Positions 27,071-36,225 of a stretch of 64,000 nt of DNA are shown here, one piece after another. Within the stretch, counting starts at the first letter, position 1. Each line of letters opens with the position of its first letter. Source of the DNA: Magnetofaba australis IT-1 (GTDB taxonomy: Bacteria > Pseudomonadota > Magnetococcia > Magnetococcales > Magnetococcaceae); assembly GCF_002109495.1 (NCBI RefSeq), contig NZ_LVJN01000020.1, positions 1,100,300 through 1,164,299 of the forward strand. The letters run 5' to 3'. The position numbers were made by a program, and so were the translations under genes. The notes below the pieces were generated by a model, which was not told where the DNA came from, searched no databases, and worked only from the letters and a program-made list of their open reading frames with translations.

Positions 27071-28264
27071 ATGTTTGAGAACCAACAGGTGGCGTCCGAT
27101 TCAGAAGCGGACCGCGTAATCATGTTCGACACCACTTTGCGCGATGGCGAGCAGATGCCCGGGGTGGCGTTGAGCGCCGAGCAGAAGGTGGAGATCGCGC
27201 GCAACTTGGCGGCGGTGGGGGTGGATGTGATCGAGGCGGGTTTCCCCGCCGCGTCGCCTGCGGAGTTCGCCGCCGTACAGGCGGTGTCGCGGAGTGTGGA
27301 GGGGGCGACAATCTGCGCCTTGGCCCGTTGTGTGGAGAGTGATGTGGCGGCGGCGCTCGCCGCGACGCAGGGGGCCAAGCGGCGCCGGATTCATGTTTTC
27401 ATCGGCGTTTCGCCCATCCATCGCCAGGCCAAATTGCGCATGACGCCTGAACAGGTCATGCAACGGGCGGTGGCCGCCGTCACCCAGGCGCGGGCTCACT
27501 GCGACGATGTGCAGTTCTCCGCCGAAGACGCCACCCGTGCGGAGACGCCGTTTTTACAACAGATCTGCGCCGCCGCCATCGACGCGGGGGCGACCACCAT
27601 CAATATCCCCGATACCGTGGGCTACACGGAGCCGTGGGAGTATCAGGCGATGATGGAAACCCTCATCGCTACGGTTCCCCATGGTTCGCATGTGCGCTTC
27701 TCCACCCACTGTCACAACGACATGGGCTTGGCCACGGCCAACACGTTGGCGGGGGTGCGCGGCGGCGCGCGGCAGGTGGAGGTGGCTATCAATGGTTTTG
27801 GCGAGCGCGCCGGCAATGCGGCGTTGGAGGAGGTGGGGGTGGCTATCAGCGCCCGCGCCGAGCGCTTTGGCGTGACGCATGGTGTGCAAATGGCGGGAAT
27901 CTATACGCTCTCCCAACGCGCCTACGCAGCGTTTGGCGCGCCCATTCCGCCCAACAAGGCGGTGGTGGGCGGCAACGCCTTCGCCCATGAGTCGGGCATC
28001 CATCAACACGGGGTGATGTGCGATGCGCGGACGTATGAGGCGTTTACGCCGCAGAGCGTCGGGCGCGAAGCGCATCAGATGGCGTTGGGCAAACACTCGG
28101 GTCGCCATGCATTCCATGCGCGCATGGCGGCGTTGGGGATCAACTTTCCCTCCGCTGACGAGTGGCGCTGGGCGTTTGATCACTTCAAACAGATGGCGGA
28201 GCGGCAGGGGGAGGTCAACGACGCGGGGTTGATCGCGTTGGCGCGCTCATTGGCGCCAAGCTGA
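27071..28264 (+). CDS. 2-isopropylmalate synthase-like enzyme lacking the allosteric domain
   Basis: About 397 residues of the DRE-TIM metallolyase family, which condenses acetyl-CoA with a 2-oxoacid. Active-site motifs are MFDTTLRDGEQMPG, FSTHCHNDMGLATANT, INGFGERAGNAALEEV and AFAHESGIHQHGV. HESGIHQHGV...YE.F.P..VG resembles LeuA more than homocitrate synthase. At 397 residues it lacks the C-terminal LeuA leucine-feedback domain (about 500+ residues in full enzymes), so homocitrate or citramalate synthase remain alternatives. The upstream leader with leucine codons favours a role in leucine synthesis controlled by attenuation instead of feedback. ATG 27071 is chosen because GAGGAG lies about 8 nt upstream; a GTG at 27062 overlaps that site. 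Confidence 0.8.
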   Translation: MFENQQVASDSEADRVIMFDTTLRDGEQMPGVALSAEQKVEIARNLAAVGVDVIEAGFPAASPAEFAAVQAVSRSVEGATICALARCVESDVAAALAATQGAKRRRIHVFIGVSPIHRQAKLRMTPEQVMQRAVAAVTQARAHCDDVQFSAEDATRAETPFLQQICAAAIDAGATTINIPDTVGYTEPWEYQAMMETLIATVPHGSHVRFSTHCHNDMGLATANTLAGVRGGARQVEVAINGFGERAGNAALEEVGVAISARAERFGVTHGVQMAGIYTLSQRAYAAFGAPIPPNKAVVGGNAFAHESGIHQHGVMCDARTYEAFTPQSVGREAHQMALGKHSGRHAFHARMAALGINFPSADEWRWAFDHFKQMAERQGEVNDAGLIALARSLAPS

Positions 28265-28279
28265 TTCCAGTATGAAAAA

Positions 28280-28308
28280 GGGGGAGCGCGTGGATGACGC
28301 GCTCCCCC
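28280..28308 (-). terminator. Terminator hairpin between convergent genes
   Basis: GGGGGAGCGCG (28280-28290) pairs perfectly with CGCGCTCCCCC (28298-28308), loop of 7. On the minus strand the stem is followed by CTTTTTCAT, so it terminates the MerR gene. On the plus strand there is no T-tract, although it may still stop the LeuA-like transcript. Confidence 0.85.
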
Positions 28309-28332
28309 CAGATCAGCAACAGGGTGCAGGCG

Positions 28333-28827
28333 TCAGGATTCCCAGATCAGATCAAAGATATAGGAGCGAAACTCCGCAGGCAGCTCTTTGAGAAGCGGGC
28401 AGACGCTGCAGCCGCGTTCGCCAGGAGGTTCCTGACAGCCGTGGCACAGGGAGATCTGCTCCATAGCCAATTTGACCTGTTCATTCATTTGGTCAAGCAG
28501 CGTACGCTTGCTGCTGAGTTCCTGGTAGAGGCGGTTGAGCGCGTCAAACACCTGTTCACTGGCCTGTTCGCCGGTTTTGGCGTTGGCGCGGGAGTCGATC
28601 AACTCGCCGATCTGCTTGAGGGTGACCCCCAGTTTGGAGAACTCCAGGATGATGCGAATGCGCTTAAGATCCGCCTCGGAGAATTGTCGCATGCCCCCCG
28701 CGCTGCGCTGGGGTTCGATCAACCCCTGCTCTTGATAAAACCGCAGGGTTCGGGCCGTCACGCCCAACATCTTGGCGACGTCGCCGATTTTATAACGTCG
28801 TGGCGGGCGCGATGAAGCATCAGCCAT
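28333..28827 (-). CDS. MerR family transcriptional regulator with C-terminal cysteine cluster
   Basis: About 164 residues. The N-terminal winged helix reads RYKIGDVAKMLGVTARTLRFYQEQGLIEP, and GMRQFSEADLKRIR follows, both standard MerR. A dimerisation coiled coil spans about 90-130. The C-terminus carries CHGCQEPPGERGCSVCPLL, two CxxC pairs that could hold a metal or an Fe-S cluster. The signal sensed is unknown. An in-frame ATG at 28839 gives four more residues; AAAGGATG precedes both. The protein may control itself or the divergent exonuclease gene, as MerR proteins often act on their own promoter. Confidence 0.85.
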   Translation of the reverse strand: MADASSRPPRRYKIGDVAKMLGVTARTLRFYQEQGLIEPQRSAGGMRQFSEADLKRIRIILEFSKLGVTLKQIGELIDSRANAKTGEQASEQVFDALNRLYQELSSKRTLLDQMNEQVKLAMEQISLCHGCQEPPGERGCSVCPLLKELPAEFRSYIFDLIWES

Positions 28828-29148
28828 GAGCGGGCGCATCCTTTAAGATTTGAAGTCGTTGTTGCGCAGTGGGCAATATGGCGCAAGGGGGAGCGCAATC
28901 GGCGCAGCCACAATTTGCTGCAAAAATCCCGTGCGTACTCCTTCGAAGATATAGGGCGTTACAGTGTTTAATGTCAAGTATGAAAGTTTTTTGCCGTGTG
29001 GGTGACGCCAGCGCCCATTGGACCCACTAAGCGGCGTGGCGGCTTGGCTTGCCGAGGGTTTTATGTTAGGAAAAGTCGGTTCTTTTTTTGTGGCGTGGCG
29101 CAATGACGCCGCCCTTGCCCTCCCGCTGGTCCGAATTTGGGATGCTTG
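28828..29148. other. Divergent intergenic region (MerR / exonuclease genes)
   Basis: About 320 bases. AT-rich patches lie at about 28955-28995 (GTTTAATGTCAAGTATGAAAG) and 29060-29090 (TTAGGAAAAGTCGG...TTTTTTTG), consistent with promoters. No gene or clear MerR dyad was identified. Confidence 0.4.
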
Positions 29149-29793
29149 ATGCCTGTTTCGTCGCTTCGTTTACTGGATGATTACGCCCGCAAGGTGCCCA
29201 AGCAGGAGATCAATGACCTGCCGGTGTGCGCCTGGATGGGCGATGTCCATGTGGCGCGCGATAGCGATGAAACCGCCGAAGCGGTGGAGGTTCTGAGTCG
29301 GGAAACCGTGTTGGGGTTTGATACCGAGACGCGGCCCGCATTCCGCAAAGGGGTGAGTTACCCTCCAGCGCTGATTCAGTTGGCCGGGGCCAATGCGGTA
29401 TACCTGTTTCAATTGTCGCAGATTGAGGATCTTCGCCCGCTGCAGGCGCTGCTCAGCGACGCTGCGGTGTTAAAAACCGGGGTGGGGCTGATTCAAGATG
29501 TGAAGCAGTTGCAGGAGGTGGCGCCGTTCACCCCAGGCGGGTTTGTCGATGTGGGCGAGGCGGCGGCGCGCAACGAAGTGGCCAGCAGAGGATTGCGCAG
29601 TATGGCGGCGGCGTTTTTTGGCGTGCGCATCTCCAAACGCGCGCAGTGTTCCAACTGGGCCAACGATGTGCTCGAAGCGTATCAGATCCGCTATGCGGCC
29701 ACCGATGCGTGGATCAGTCGCGAGATCTATCTGGCGATGCAGCCGTTGGCGTTGGTGGATCCTCAATTGGACGCGGTGCTCCTGGATTCGTGA
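29149..29793 (+). CDS. DEDD-type 3'-5' exonuclease domain protein (RNase D/WRN-like)
   Basis: About 214 residues consisting of one DnaQ-like exonuclease domain. The four acidic residues are visible: GFDTETRP (motif I, Asp and Glu), GLIQDVKQL (motif II, Asp), and YAATDAWISREIY (motif III, Asp with the Tyr of the DEDDy type). SRGLRSMAAAFFGVRISKRAQCSNWA is typical of the WRN/RNase D group. It lacks HRDC domains, so it is shorter than RNase D. ATG 29149 is chosen over a TTG 12 nt upstream. It probably degrades RNA or trims DNA 3' ends; the target is unknown. Confidence 0.85.
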   Translation: MPVSSLRLLDDYARKVPKQEINDLPVCAWMGDVHVARDSDETAEAVEVLSRETVLGFDTETRPAFRKGVSYPPALIQLAGANAVYLFQLSQIEDLRPLQALLSDAAVLKTGVGLIQDVKQLQEVAPFTPGGFVDVGEAAARNEVASRGLRSMAAAFFGVRISKRAQCSNWANDVLEAYQIRYAATDAWISREIYLAMQPLALVDPQLDAVLLDS

Positions 29794-29835
29794 TCAATGC
29801 GTTGTTCCCACGCGTAATCTACGTGGGCGTGGCGG

Positions 29836-30237
29836 TCAATTGGGCAGCTCTTTGGCCTGCGCGCAGAGCGAGACTTCCGGGTCGCGTTCGCGCAGCAGCG
29901 CATTGACGCGGCGCTGAATATCATCCCAGGCCAGGATCAACTGGCCCAGCTTTTCCCGCACCAACTGCGCCCGCGCCTCGGGCTCCAGTGCGTTGGCAGT
30001 CGATGAATTCTCGCCCAGCATGGCGCGAATCTCCTGCAACGAGGCGTTGAGCGCGCCGTCCAACTCCGGCGAGATGGCGTCCAATTGCGTGGCGTCATCG
30101 GTGATCTGATTCAGGCGCTGCAGCGCGCTCATGCCAGTGGTCAGGGCAAACTTGGTGCGTTCGGCGATCCAGGCGATCTTTTCCAGCTGGCCGTGGTCCA
30201 ACTCTGTGAAATCCCAATTGACGTCTGGTTTGGCCAT
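29836..30237 (-). CDS. Hypothetical helical protein
   Basis: About 133 residues from ATG 30237 (MAKPDVNWDF), not recognised. The sequence is acidic and predicted mostly helical, with no signal peptide, no membrane segment and one cysteine near the C-terminus. Codon use matches neighbours, which supports a real gene. It runs convergent with the exonuclease gene (43 nt between stops) and divergent from the WD40-type gene. Confidence 0.6.
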   Translation of the reverse strand: MAKPDVNWDFTELDHGQLEKIAWIAERTKFALTTGMSALQRLNQITDDATQLDAISPELDGALNASLQEIRAMLGENSSTANALEPEARAQLVREKLGQLILAWDDIQRRVNALLRERDPEVSLCAQAKELPN

Positions 30238-30340
30238 GGTTTGGCTCCGCAAGACCCCGCTTTTTTTGCTCTGCAGGCGGGTGGTGAGACTGTATTGGAT
30301 GGTTCTATTGTCGGACGGCGCAGGGGAAGGGTCAAATAAA

Positions 30341-32161
30341 ATGTCCTGGCGGGAGTATGGGAAGATGGCGAATTGCGCGTGGCGACGGGCGTTTGCGGCG
30401 CATCAGCAGGGCGCGCAGGTCGCTGTGCTGATCGGCTTGGCGTTGAGCATGGCCCTGCTCGCGCTGATCGCGCCCACTGTGGTGCGGGCGGCGGAGTTTT
30501 CGCAAACGCCCATCATGCTGGTGGAGACCTGGCTACACCGTGGCCCCATTCGGCGCGCGGCGCTGCTGCCCGATGGCGAACGCTGGGTCACGGTCTCCGA
30601 TGATCGCAGCGCGCGGGTGTGGCGTCTGCGCGACGGCGTGCTCAAACGCGTGCTGCGCCCGCCGTTGGGGTTGGATGGCGATGGCAAACTCTATGCGGTG
30701 GCTGCGCAGCCCAAAACCGGTTTGATCGCCGTGGCCGGTTATACTGGCAAGGAGTGGCGTCCCGAGGTCTCCGTCTATCTGTTCAATTGGCAAAATAGCG
30801 CCCTGGTTAAGCGGTTGAGCGGACTGCCGGATGTGGTCAACCATCTGGCCTTCTCCGCCAATGGCCGCTATCTGGCGGCGGGGCTGGCCTCGGGTGGGGT
30901 GCGTGTGTTTGATGTGGCCAGCGGGCGGCTGGCGGGGGGCGACGCCGAGTATGGGAAACCGGTGACCTGGCTCGACTTCGCCCCGGATGGACGCATGGTT
31001 AGCGCCAGCGCCGATGGCCGCCTGCGCCTGTATGACGCGGATTTGCGCAAAGCGGGGGAGAAGATGCTGGGCCATGCGGGGGCGACGCCCTTTAGCGCGC
31101 GCTTTTCCCCCGATGGCGGATATCTCGCTGTGGGGCGGACCGAGGGCGCGCCGCTGGCGCTCAACAGTCGTGATTTGAGCATCAGCTTTCAGCCCAGCAG
31201 TGCGCGTTTTGACGGCGGCATGCCGCTGGTGGCGTGGTCTGAAGATGGACGCTACCTGTTTGCAGGCGGCGGACGGCGCGACTCCAATCGCGCGGCCATG
31301 GCGCGCAAATGGGATCTGAAGCGCAATGGCCAGTGGGTTGATCTGCACCTGGGAGCGGGCTTGGTGAGCGATCTGACGCCGCTGCCGGGCGGCGGGCTGG
31401 CCTATGTGACCGAGAGCGGCTCCATGGGCGCGTTGGACGCTTACGGCATCGCCTATTTTCGGCATGATTCGCCCAGCCGCGACTATCACGCGCCCGGGGC
31501 GACCCTGCGTCTCTCCGCCGACGGCGCAGTGGCCCGGTTTGGCCGCAGCAGCGCGGCGGGCGCCGGGGATATGAGCGCCTTTTCCATGCGTGATCTGCAC
31601 CCCATGAGCGACGCTGAACTGGCCGGGAGGGTGCTGCGCGATCCGCTGACGCAAACCCGTTTGGTCGAGGTGAGCGGTTGGCAAAATGGCGACAAGCCCA
31701 AGGTGAACAGGCGGATTCCGCTCACGCTCAATGGCTCTGAGCGAGGCCGGGCGGTGGCGCTCTCCGCCGACAGCCGGTTTGTGGCTTTGGCCACCGACGT
31801 GCACCTCTATCTGTTCCGCAGCAATGGCGCGCAAATCTGGCGCACGGCGCTGCCCGCGGAAGCGCAGGCGGTCAATATCAGCGGCAATTCGCGCTGGGTG
31901 GCGGTTGCCCTGAGCGATGGGACCATCCGCTGGTATGACCTGGCCCTGGGGCGTGAGCGCGCGGCGCTCTACCCCCACGCCAATGGTAAATCCTGGGTGG
32001 CGTGGAACCCCTTGATGTACTGGAGCGCCTCCGATGACGCCAACGGCATGTTGGGGTGGAGCGTGAATGTGAGTGAAGAGCGCGCGCCGCGCTATCTGCC
32101 CGCCATCAAACAGAATCGCGGCTATCGCAACGCCGAGGCGGTGAGTAAGGTGTTTCGCTGA
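30341..32161 (+). CDS. WD40-type beta-propeller protein, exported or membrane-anchored
   Basis: About 606 residues. A hydrophobic stretch near residues 27-52 (VAVLIGLALSMALLALIAPTVVRAA) looks like a signal peptide or anchor. After it come repeated WD40-like units: RRAALLPDGERWVTVSDDRSARVWRL, VNHLAFSANGRYLAAGLASGGVRVFDVASG, VTWLDFAPDGRMVSASADGRLRLYD and further degenerate blades to the end. Propellers of this kind are protein-interaction platforms; no enzyme motif is visible. ATG 30341 has GGGGAAGGG about 11 nt upstream. An upstream extension would overlap the divergent small gene and is rejected. Confidence 0.75.
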   Translation: MSWREYGKMANCAWRRAFAAHQQGAQVAVLIGLALSMALLALIAPTVVRAAEFSQTPIMLVETWLHRGPIRRAALLPDGERWVTVSDDRSARVWRLRDGVLKRVLRPPLGLDGDGKLYAVAAQPKTGLIAVAGYTGKEWRPEVSVYLFNWQNSALVKRLSGLPDVVNHLAFSANGRYLAAGLASGGVRVFDVASGRLAGGDAEYGKPVTWLDFAPDGRMVSASADGRLRLYDADLRKAGEKMLGHAGATPFSARFSPDGGYLAVGRTEGAPLALNSRDLSISFQPSSARFDGGMPLVAWSEDGRYLFAGGGRRDSNRAAMARKWDLKRNGQWVDLHLGAGLVSDLTPLPGGGLAYVTESGSMGALDAYGIAYFRHDSPSRDYHAPGATLRLSADGAVARFGRSSAAGAGDMSAFSMRDLHPMSDAELAGRVLRDPLTQTRLVEVSGWQNGDKPKVNRRIPLTLNGSERGRAVALSADSRFVALATDVHLYLFRSNGAQIWRTALPAEAQAVNISGNSRWVAVALSDGTIRWYDLALGRERAALYPHANGKSWVAWNPLMYWSASDDANGMLGWSVNVSEERAPRYLPAIKQNRGYRNAEAVSKVFR

Positions 32162-32184
32162 TGTATACTTAGTCGAATTCAAAA

Positions 32185-32475
32185 TTGGACATTGGCGATT
32201 TTGAGAATGGAAGATATCGAGGGCTTTGCCCTCGAGCTCCCAAGATCAACAGCCAAATCGTGATTCGGGCCATCCCTGTCCCTCACCCTACGGGCTCGCT
32301 GCGCGAGTCCGATTTGGCGTTCCTGCCAAATCGTGGGCGCCGCCCTGGATTGCACGCCATTGGCGCTGGGAGCGCAGGCCCCAGACCCCGCCGTCGGCCA
32401 GCCGACGGCCAATAGTTAGCGCAAGCTAGGCCTGCGTCACGCAAACATTGGACGCTCTGTGTCGTTTTGGTTTTG
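32185..32475. repeat. Mosaic palindromic repeat, copy C
   Basis: This stretch sits between the convergent WD40 and acyltransferase genes. It contains the hairpin TCGAGGGCTTTGCCCTCGA (about 32218-32236), a 73-bp block at 32262-32334, and a tail with CGCAAACATTGGAC. Outer modules match 43745-43960 and 43432-43700 in inverted orientation, but the 73-bp block is in the same orientation as its copy at 43520-43592 (about six mismatches by eye). Confidence 0.75.
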
Positions 32476-32487
32476 ACTCACCATAGC

Positions 32488-34680
32488 TCAACTTTCGCTG
32501 AGCGCTTTGGCGGCGATCTCCTCCAGCGCCGGGTAGTCGACTTTTCCCGAGCCCAGCAGCGGCATGGCGTCGATGTGGATGATGCGCTTGGGGGCGTAGA
32601 TCTCGCCATGTCCGGCTTCGCGCAAGGCGGCGAACAGGGCGACGGCGTCAGCATCGGGCCGGGTGGTGAGCAGAATCAGACGCTCGCCGCGTTTATCGCC
32701 CGGGGCGCGAATGACGCCGTGGGCGTGGTCGGGCCACAGCGTGCGCGCCACCGCCTCAGAGATCTCCAGGGAGACCATCTCGCCGCCGATTTTGGCGAAG
32801 CGCTTGAGCCGTCCGCGCAGGGTGACAAAGCCCGCATCGTCGATGTGCGCCAGATCGCCGGTGTCATACCAACCCGCGCCCCATGGCGCCTGGGGCGGGC
32901 GACACTGGGGCGCCTGTCCTGGTTTGTACTCCTGCGGCAGCAGATAGCCCAACATCACATTGGGCCCGCGAATCCACAAGCGCCCGCCCTGTTCCGGCGG
33001 CCAACCGGTCACCGGCTCCAAGCGGGTCTCAATCCCCGGCAGTGGGCGTCCCACGCTGGCCGGACGGTCGGCGTGGGGCAGATTGACCGCCACCGCCGGA
33101 GCCGCCTCGGTGGCGCCATACCCCTGCAGCACGCGCACGCCAAACTTCTCAAACCACAACAGTCGCGTGGCCTCGCGCAGCGGCTCGGCGCCAGCGAACA
33201 GGTAGCGCACGGTGTGGAAATCCCCCGTGCGCGCGGCGCGGGCGTAGCCGAACAGGAAGGTGTCGGCCCCCGCCATTACCGTGGGTCGCCAGTGGCGCGC
33301 GATCTCGCTGATGCGGCGATACTCCAACGGATTGGGGCAGAGGAACAGCCGCAGGCCGGAGAGCAGCGGTTTGAGAGTTCCCACGGTCAGACCAAAGGAG
33401 TGGAACAGCGGCAGGGCGTTCAGGTAGCGGTCGCCAAAACCCACGTCGGTGGCCACGCGCATCTGCGCGATATTGGCCAGCAGGTTCTGATGCGAGAGCA
33501 TCACCCCTTTGGAGGCGCCCTCGGAGCCGGAGGTGAACAGAATCAGCGCCGGTTGGTGGGGGTCGGGTTTGGCCCCGGCGGCCAGCGGGCGGCGCGCCCG
33601 GCGCAGACCGTTGAGCTTCACCGCCAGGGTGGCGGCGGGGCGCAGATCCTCCAGGTAGAGGACGCGGGCGTTCTCGGTCAGTTGCGTGGCGGCCTCCTGC
33701 AATCCCGCCTTGGCGAGAAACAGGCGTGAGGTGAGGATTAGGCCGATATCCGCCGTGCGGCAGGCGGCGGCCATGGCGTGGGGCCCGGCGGAGAAGTTGA
33801 GCATGGCCGGAACCCGCGCGCCCGCTTGCAGCGCCAGCAGCACCGTGACGCATCCCACCGAACCGGGCAGCAGCACCCCCACGGCGTCGCCCTTTCTGGC
33901 ATGTGGTCGCAACAGCTGCTCCAGCACCAGCGCGCGCAAAATCAACTGACCATAGCTGGCCTGGGCGCCGGTGGCGTCCTCCACCGCAATGCGATTGCGG
34001 CCAAAGCGGCGCGCGGCCAGGCAGATCTCCGTCCACAGGTCGGCGCGTCCCGCCAGCTCCCCCTGCAACCGACGCGCCGCCAGGCGCTGCAACAGGCGCA
34101 GCGCCGGATCGATGGGAGCGTCAGGCGCGTTTGGCGCCCACTGCGACGACGTAATGGGTGTGTCCGCCAGCAGTTCAATGGGGGCGCGCAGCGTGGCGCC
34201 CGTCAGCCCCCAGGGCGACACCATGCGATGCAGGCGCGCCCCACGCAGATACAGCGGGATGAGCGGCGCATCGCAGGCGGCAAGGAGCGCGGGGAGCCAG
34301 CCGGGCAGGTCGGTGAGGGCGTTGTCGGGCTGGGGTTGGTTGCTGGTGAGCCAGATGATGCGTTCGCCTGCGTTCAGCGCTTGCGCCAGCGGCGCGCGCG
34401 CCGACTCCGGCGCCGCGTCCTCCAAGGCGCTCCAGCGCGTCGGGTGACACAGCTGTTTCAGCCGCGCTGAGGGCGGGCGCTCCGGCGCATGAACAATGGT
34501 GGTGGGGGCCGCAGGCAGCGCCCACAGAATCAACGCGGCGTCCCATGGGGTGGCGTGATTGCAGGCCAGCACCCCGTGGGTCAGATCGAGGGAGTCGGCG
34601 CTGACGCCGGGCAGGGGCTTGAGGGTTGGTCGCAGGAGCGCGCGGGCGGCGCGCGCCAACAGAGACGATTGCTCAGGCAT
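32488..34680 (-). CDS. Aas-like bifunctional acyltransferase / acyl-[acyl-carrier-protein] synthetase
   Basis: About 730 residues. Residues 1-195 resemble a PlsC-type acyltransferase with the HxxxxD motif in ACNHATPWDAAL, although the rest is divergent. From about 210 on is an AMP-forming acyl-activating domain with LILFTSGSEGASKGVMLSHQNLL (P-loop), QGYGATEAAPAVA, WYDTGDLAHIDDAGF and GSGKVDYPAL containing the catalytic Lys. This order is that of Aas, which reacylates lysophosphatidylethanolamine. Start taken at ATG 34680 (MPEQSS); the frame extends to 34767 with a non-membrane-like stretch. It is convergent with the WD40 gene across a mosaic repeat. Confidence 0.8.
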   Translation of the reverse strand: MPEQSSLLARAARALLRPTLKPLPGVSADSLDLTHGVLACNHATPWDAALILWALPAAPTTIVHAPERPPSARLKQLCHPTRWSALEDAAPESARAPLAQALNAGERIIWLTSNQPQPDNALTDLPGWLPALLAACDAPLIPLYLRGARLHRMVSPWGLTGATLRAPIELLADTPITSSQWAPNAPDAPIDPALRLLQRLAARRLQGELAGRADLWTEICLAARRFGRNRIAVEDATGAQASYGQLILRALVLEQLLRPHARKGDAVGVLLPGSVGCVTVLLALQAGARVPAMLNFSAGPHAMAAACRTADIGLILTSRLFLAKAGLQEAATQLTENARVLYLEDLRPAATLAVKLNGLRRARRPLAAGAKPDPHQPALILFTSGSEGASKGVMLSHQNLLANIAQMRVATDVGFGDRYLNALPLFHSFGLTVGTLKPLLSGLRLFLCPNPLEYRRISEIARHWRPTVMAGADTFLFGYARAARTGDFHTVRYLFAGAEPLREATRLLWFEKFGVRVLQGYGATEAAPAVAVNLPHADRPASVGRPLPGIETRLEPVTGWPPEQGGRLWIRGPNVMLGYLLPQEYKPGQAPQCRPPQAPWGAGWYDTGDLAHIDDAGFVTLRGRLKRFAKIGGEMVSLEISEAVARTLWPDHAHGVIRAPGDKRGERLILLTTRPDADAVALFAALREAGHGEIYAPKRIIHIDAMPLLGSGKVDYPALEEIAAKALSES

Positions 34681-34828
34681 GGTCAGTCCGCTCCTGGGTT
34701 GGGGCGCGACGGCGCCGCGCGGCAACGCAGAGTAACGGGGCCAGAGTACGCCATAACAGTTGGCCATGGCGACCCCAACTGCAAAAACAGGCGGGAAAAG
34801 GGCTGCGGGGGGCGTTGCTGAGAGAGAG

Positions 34829-34856
34829 TCGAGGGCGCGCAGGCGCGCGCCCTCGA
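34829..34856. terminator. Strong hairpin downstream of the glycosyltransferase gene
   Basis: TCGAGGGCGCGC (34829-34840) pairs perfectly with GCGCGCCCTCGA (34845-34856), loop of 4. It lies just past the minus-strand CgeB-like gene stop. There is no clear T-tract on either strand, so termination is probable but not certain. Confidence 0.6.
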
Positions 34857-34866
34857 TAATACAAGT

Positions 34867-36225
34867 TTAGCGCGCCTGCTGCTTGGCCGCCGGGGGCAGA
34901 CAGAGCTTGGCCCGCGCCGCATCGGGAATCTCGCCCGTATGGCGCGCGGCGGTCTGCGCCAGTATGGCGCGCTGCTCGGCGCTCAGATTGGGGATCGCCA
35001 TGGCCGCGCGCACCGCCCCTTCGGCGTGGTTGGCCAAGTGGAAAGCGTTGATCAGCGCGCTGGCGATCTGCTGGAAGAAGGGGCCGGGCGGCGGCGGGTT
35101 CAGTTCAAACAGCTCCATCAACACCTCCGCCGCCTGTTGATGGAAATTGTTCGACAGATAGACCAGAGCCTTTTGCAAGGTCAACTCAACGTCATGGGGA
35201 TACTGCTTCTGCAGCTCGTTGAGCATCTGCACCGCGCGGCCGGGCAGGCCGCGATTCTGATACACAAAGGCGCTGGCCTTGATGATCTCCTGGTGCGGAA
35301 AGTGGCGGCGCTTCTGGCGCAGGAACGGCGCGATCAGGTCCAGCAGCACGATGCTGCGGTGCTTCCAGGTGTGCAGTCCGGCGTTGGCTTTGCCAGCTTC
35401 GGAGAGCTGACGCCAGCGATCGGGGTCGGCCAACAGCGTTTGGGCGTGGTCCAGCATCTGCGGGGCGTTTTGATGCAGCAGAATGTTCTGTCCGTCGACG
35501 AAGAATTCACTCAGCGACTCGGCGTCGTTACTCAGCACCACCGCGCCGCAGGCGGCGGCTTCAAAATTACGCGGATTAAGCACTTTGTGGTCGTTATCGT
35601 TGAACGCCAGCTTGGCGCGCGAATAGACCTTGCCCACCTCTTCGTTCCAGATGCCGCGGGTGAACACGGTCTTGAGTCCCGCATCCTGCAACGCTTGCAG
35701 CATGGCCATGCGCTCGGGGCGGCGGTTGGGATCCATATCGCCCACAAAGGCGATGTCGATATCGCGCTCGGGGGCGTTGAAGTCGTGATAATGGGCGTCG
35801 TTATAGCCGTGGGGCAGCCAGTAGACCGCCGGATGGCCGGTGTTGCGGAAGGTGGCGGCGTACTGGCGGAAGGTGACGAACAGGGCGTCGAACAGCTTGG
35901 CGTACTCGCTCTGCCAGGTCAGGTTGAAATGGGCGTCGATGGAGTAGTAGAAGCAGGGGATCTCCAGCTTCTCCAGATCCATGGGGAAGAACTTTTCGCC
36001 CGATTCGATCACCAGCACCGCGTCTGGCGAAAAGCGTCCGCGCAGGGCGCGCAAAATGGTCAACACGGATTCGGAGACGTCGCACGGCATGTGGGTCTCA
36101 TCCTCCGCCATGCCGGGTCCAGCGCACATCACCGACGCCATGGAGCCCAGCGCCGAGGCGATGTGGCTGGCGGTGACGCCGTGGTGGTGTCCATAAAGAA
36201 TTAAGAGGTTGGGGGAGTCTTGCAT
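34867..36225 (-). CDS. CgeB-like glycosyltransferase with C-terminal TPR-like region
   Basis: 452 residues. About 1-300 is a GT-B fold protein of the CgeB/glycosyl transferase group 1-like type, with IDIAFVGDMDPNRRPERM, then KLAFNDNDHKVLNPRNFEAAACGAVVLSND and LSEFFVDGQNILLH. This is the nucleotide-sugar-binding half with the conserved Glu in NFEAAACG. Residues 310-430 are helical repeats resembling TPRs (NRGLPGRAVQMLNELQKQYP, DVELTLQKALVYLSNNFHQQAAEVLMELFE). Soluble; likely glycosylates a surface protein or polysaccharide. It is divergent from the glycan operon starting at 36459, with which it may share a function. Confidence 0.8.
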   Translation of the reverse strand: MQDSPNLLILYGHHHGVTASHIASALGSMASVMCAGPGMAEDETHMPCDVSESVLTILRALRGRFSPDAVLVIESGEKFFPMDLEKLEIPCFYYSIDAHFNLTWQSEYAKLFDALFVTFRQYAATFRNTGHPAVYWLPHGYNDAHYHDFNAPERDIDIAFVGDMDPNRRPERMAMLQALQDAGLKTVFTRGIWNEEVGKVYSRAKLAFNDNDHKVLNPRNFEAAACGAVVLSNDAESLSEFFVDGQNILLHQNAPQMLDHAQTLLADPDRWRQLSEAGKANAGLHTWKHRSIVLLDLIAPFLRQKRRHFPHQEIIKASAFVYQNRGLPGRAVQMLNELQKQYPHDVELTLQKALVYLSNNFHQQAAEVLMELFELNPPPPGPFFQQIASALINAFHLANHAEGAVRAAMAIPNLSAEQRAILAQTAARHTGEIPDAARAKLCLPPAAKQQAR

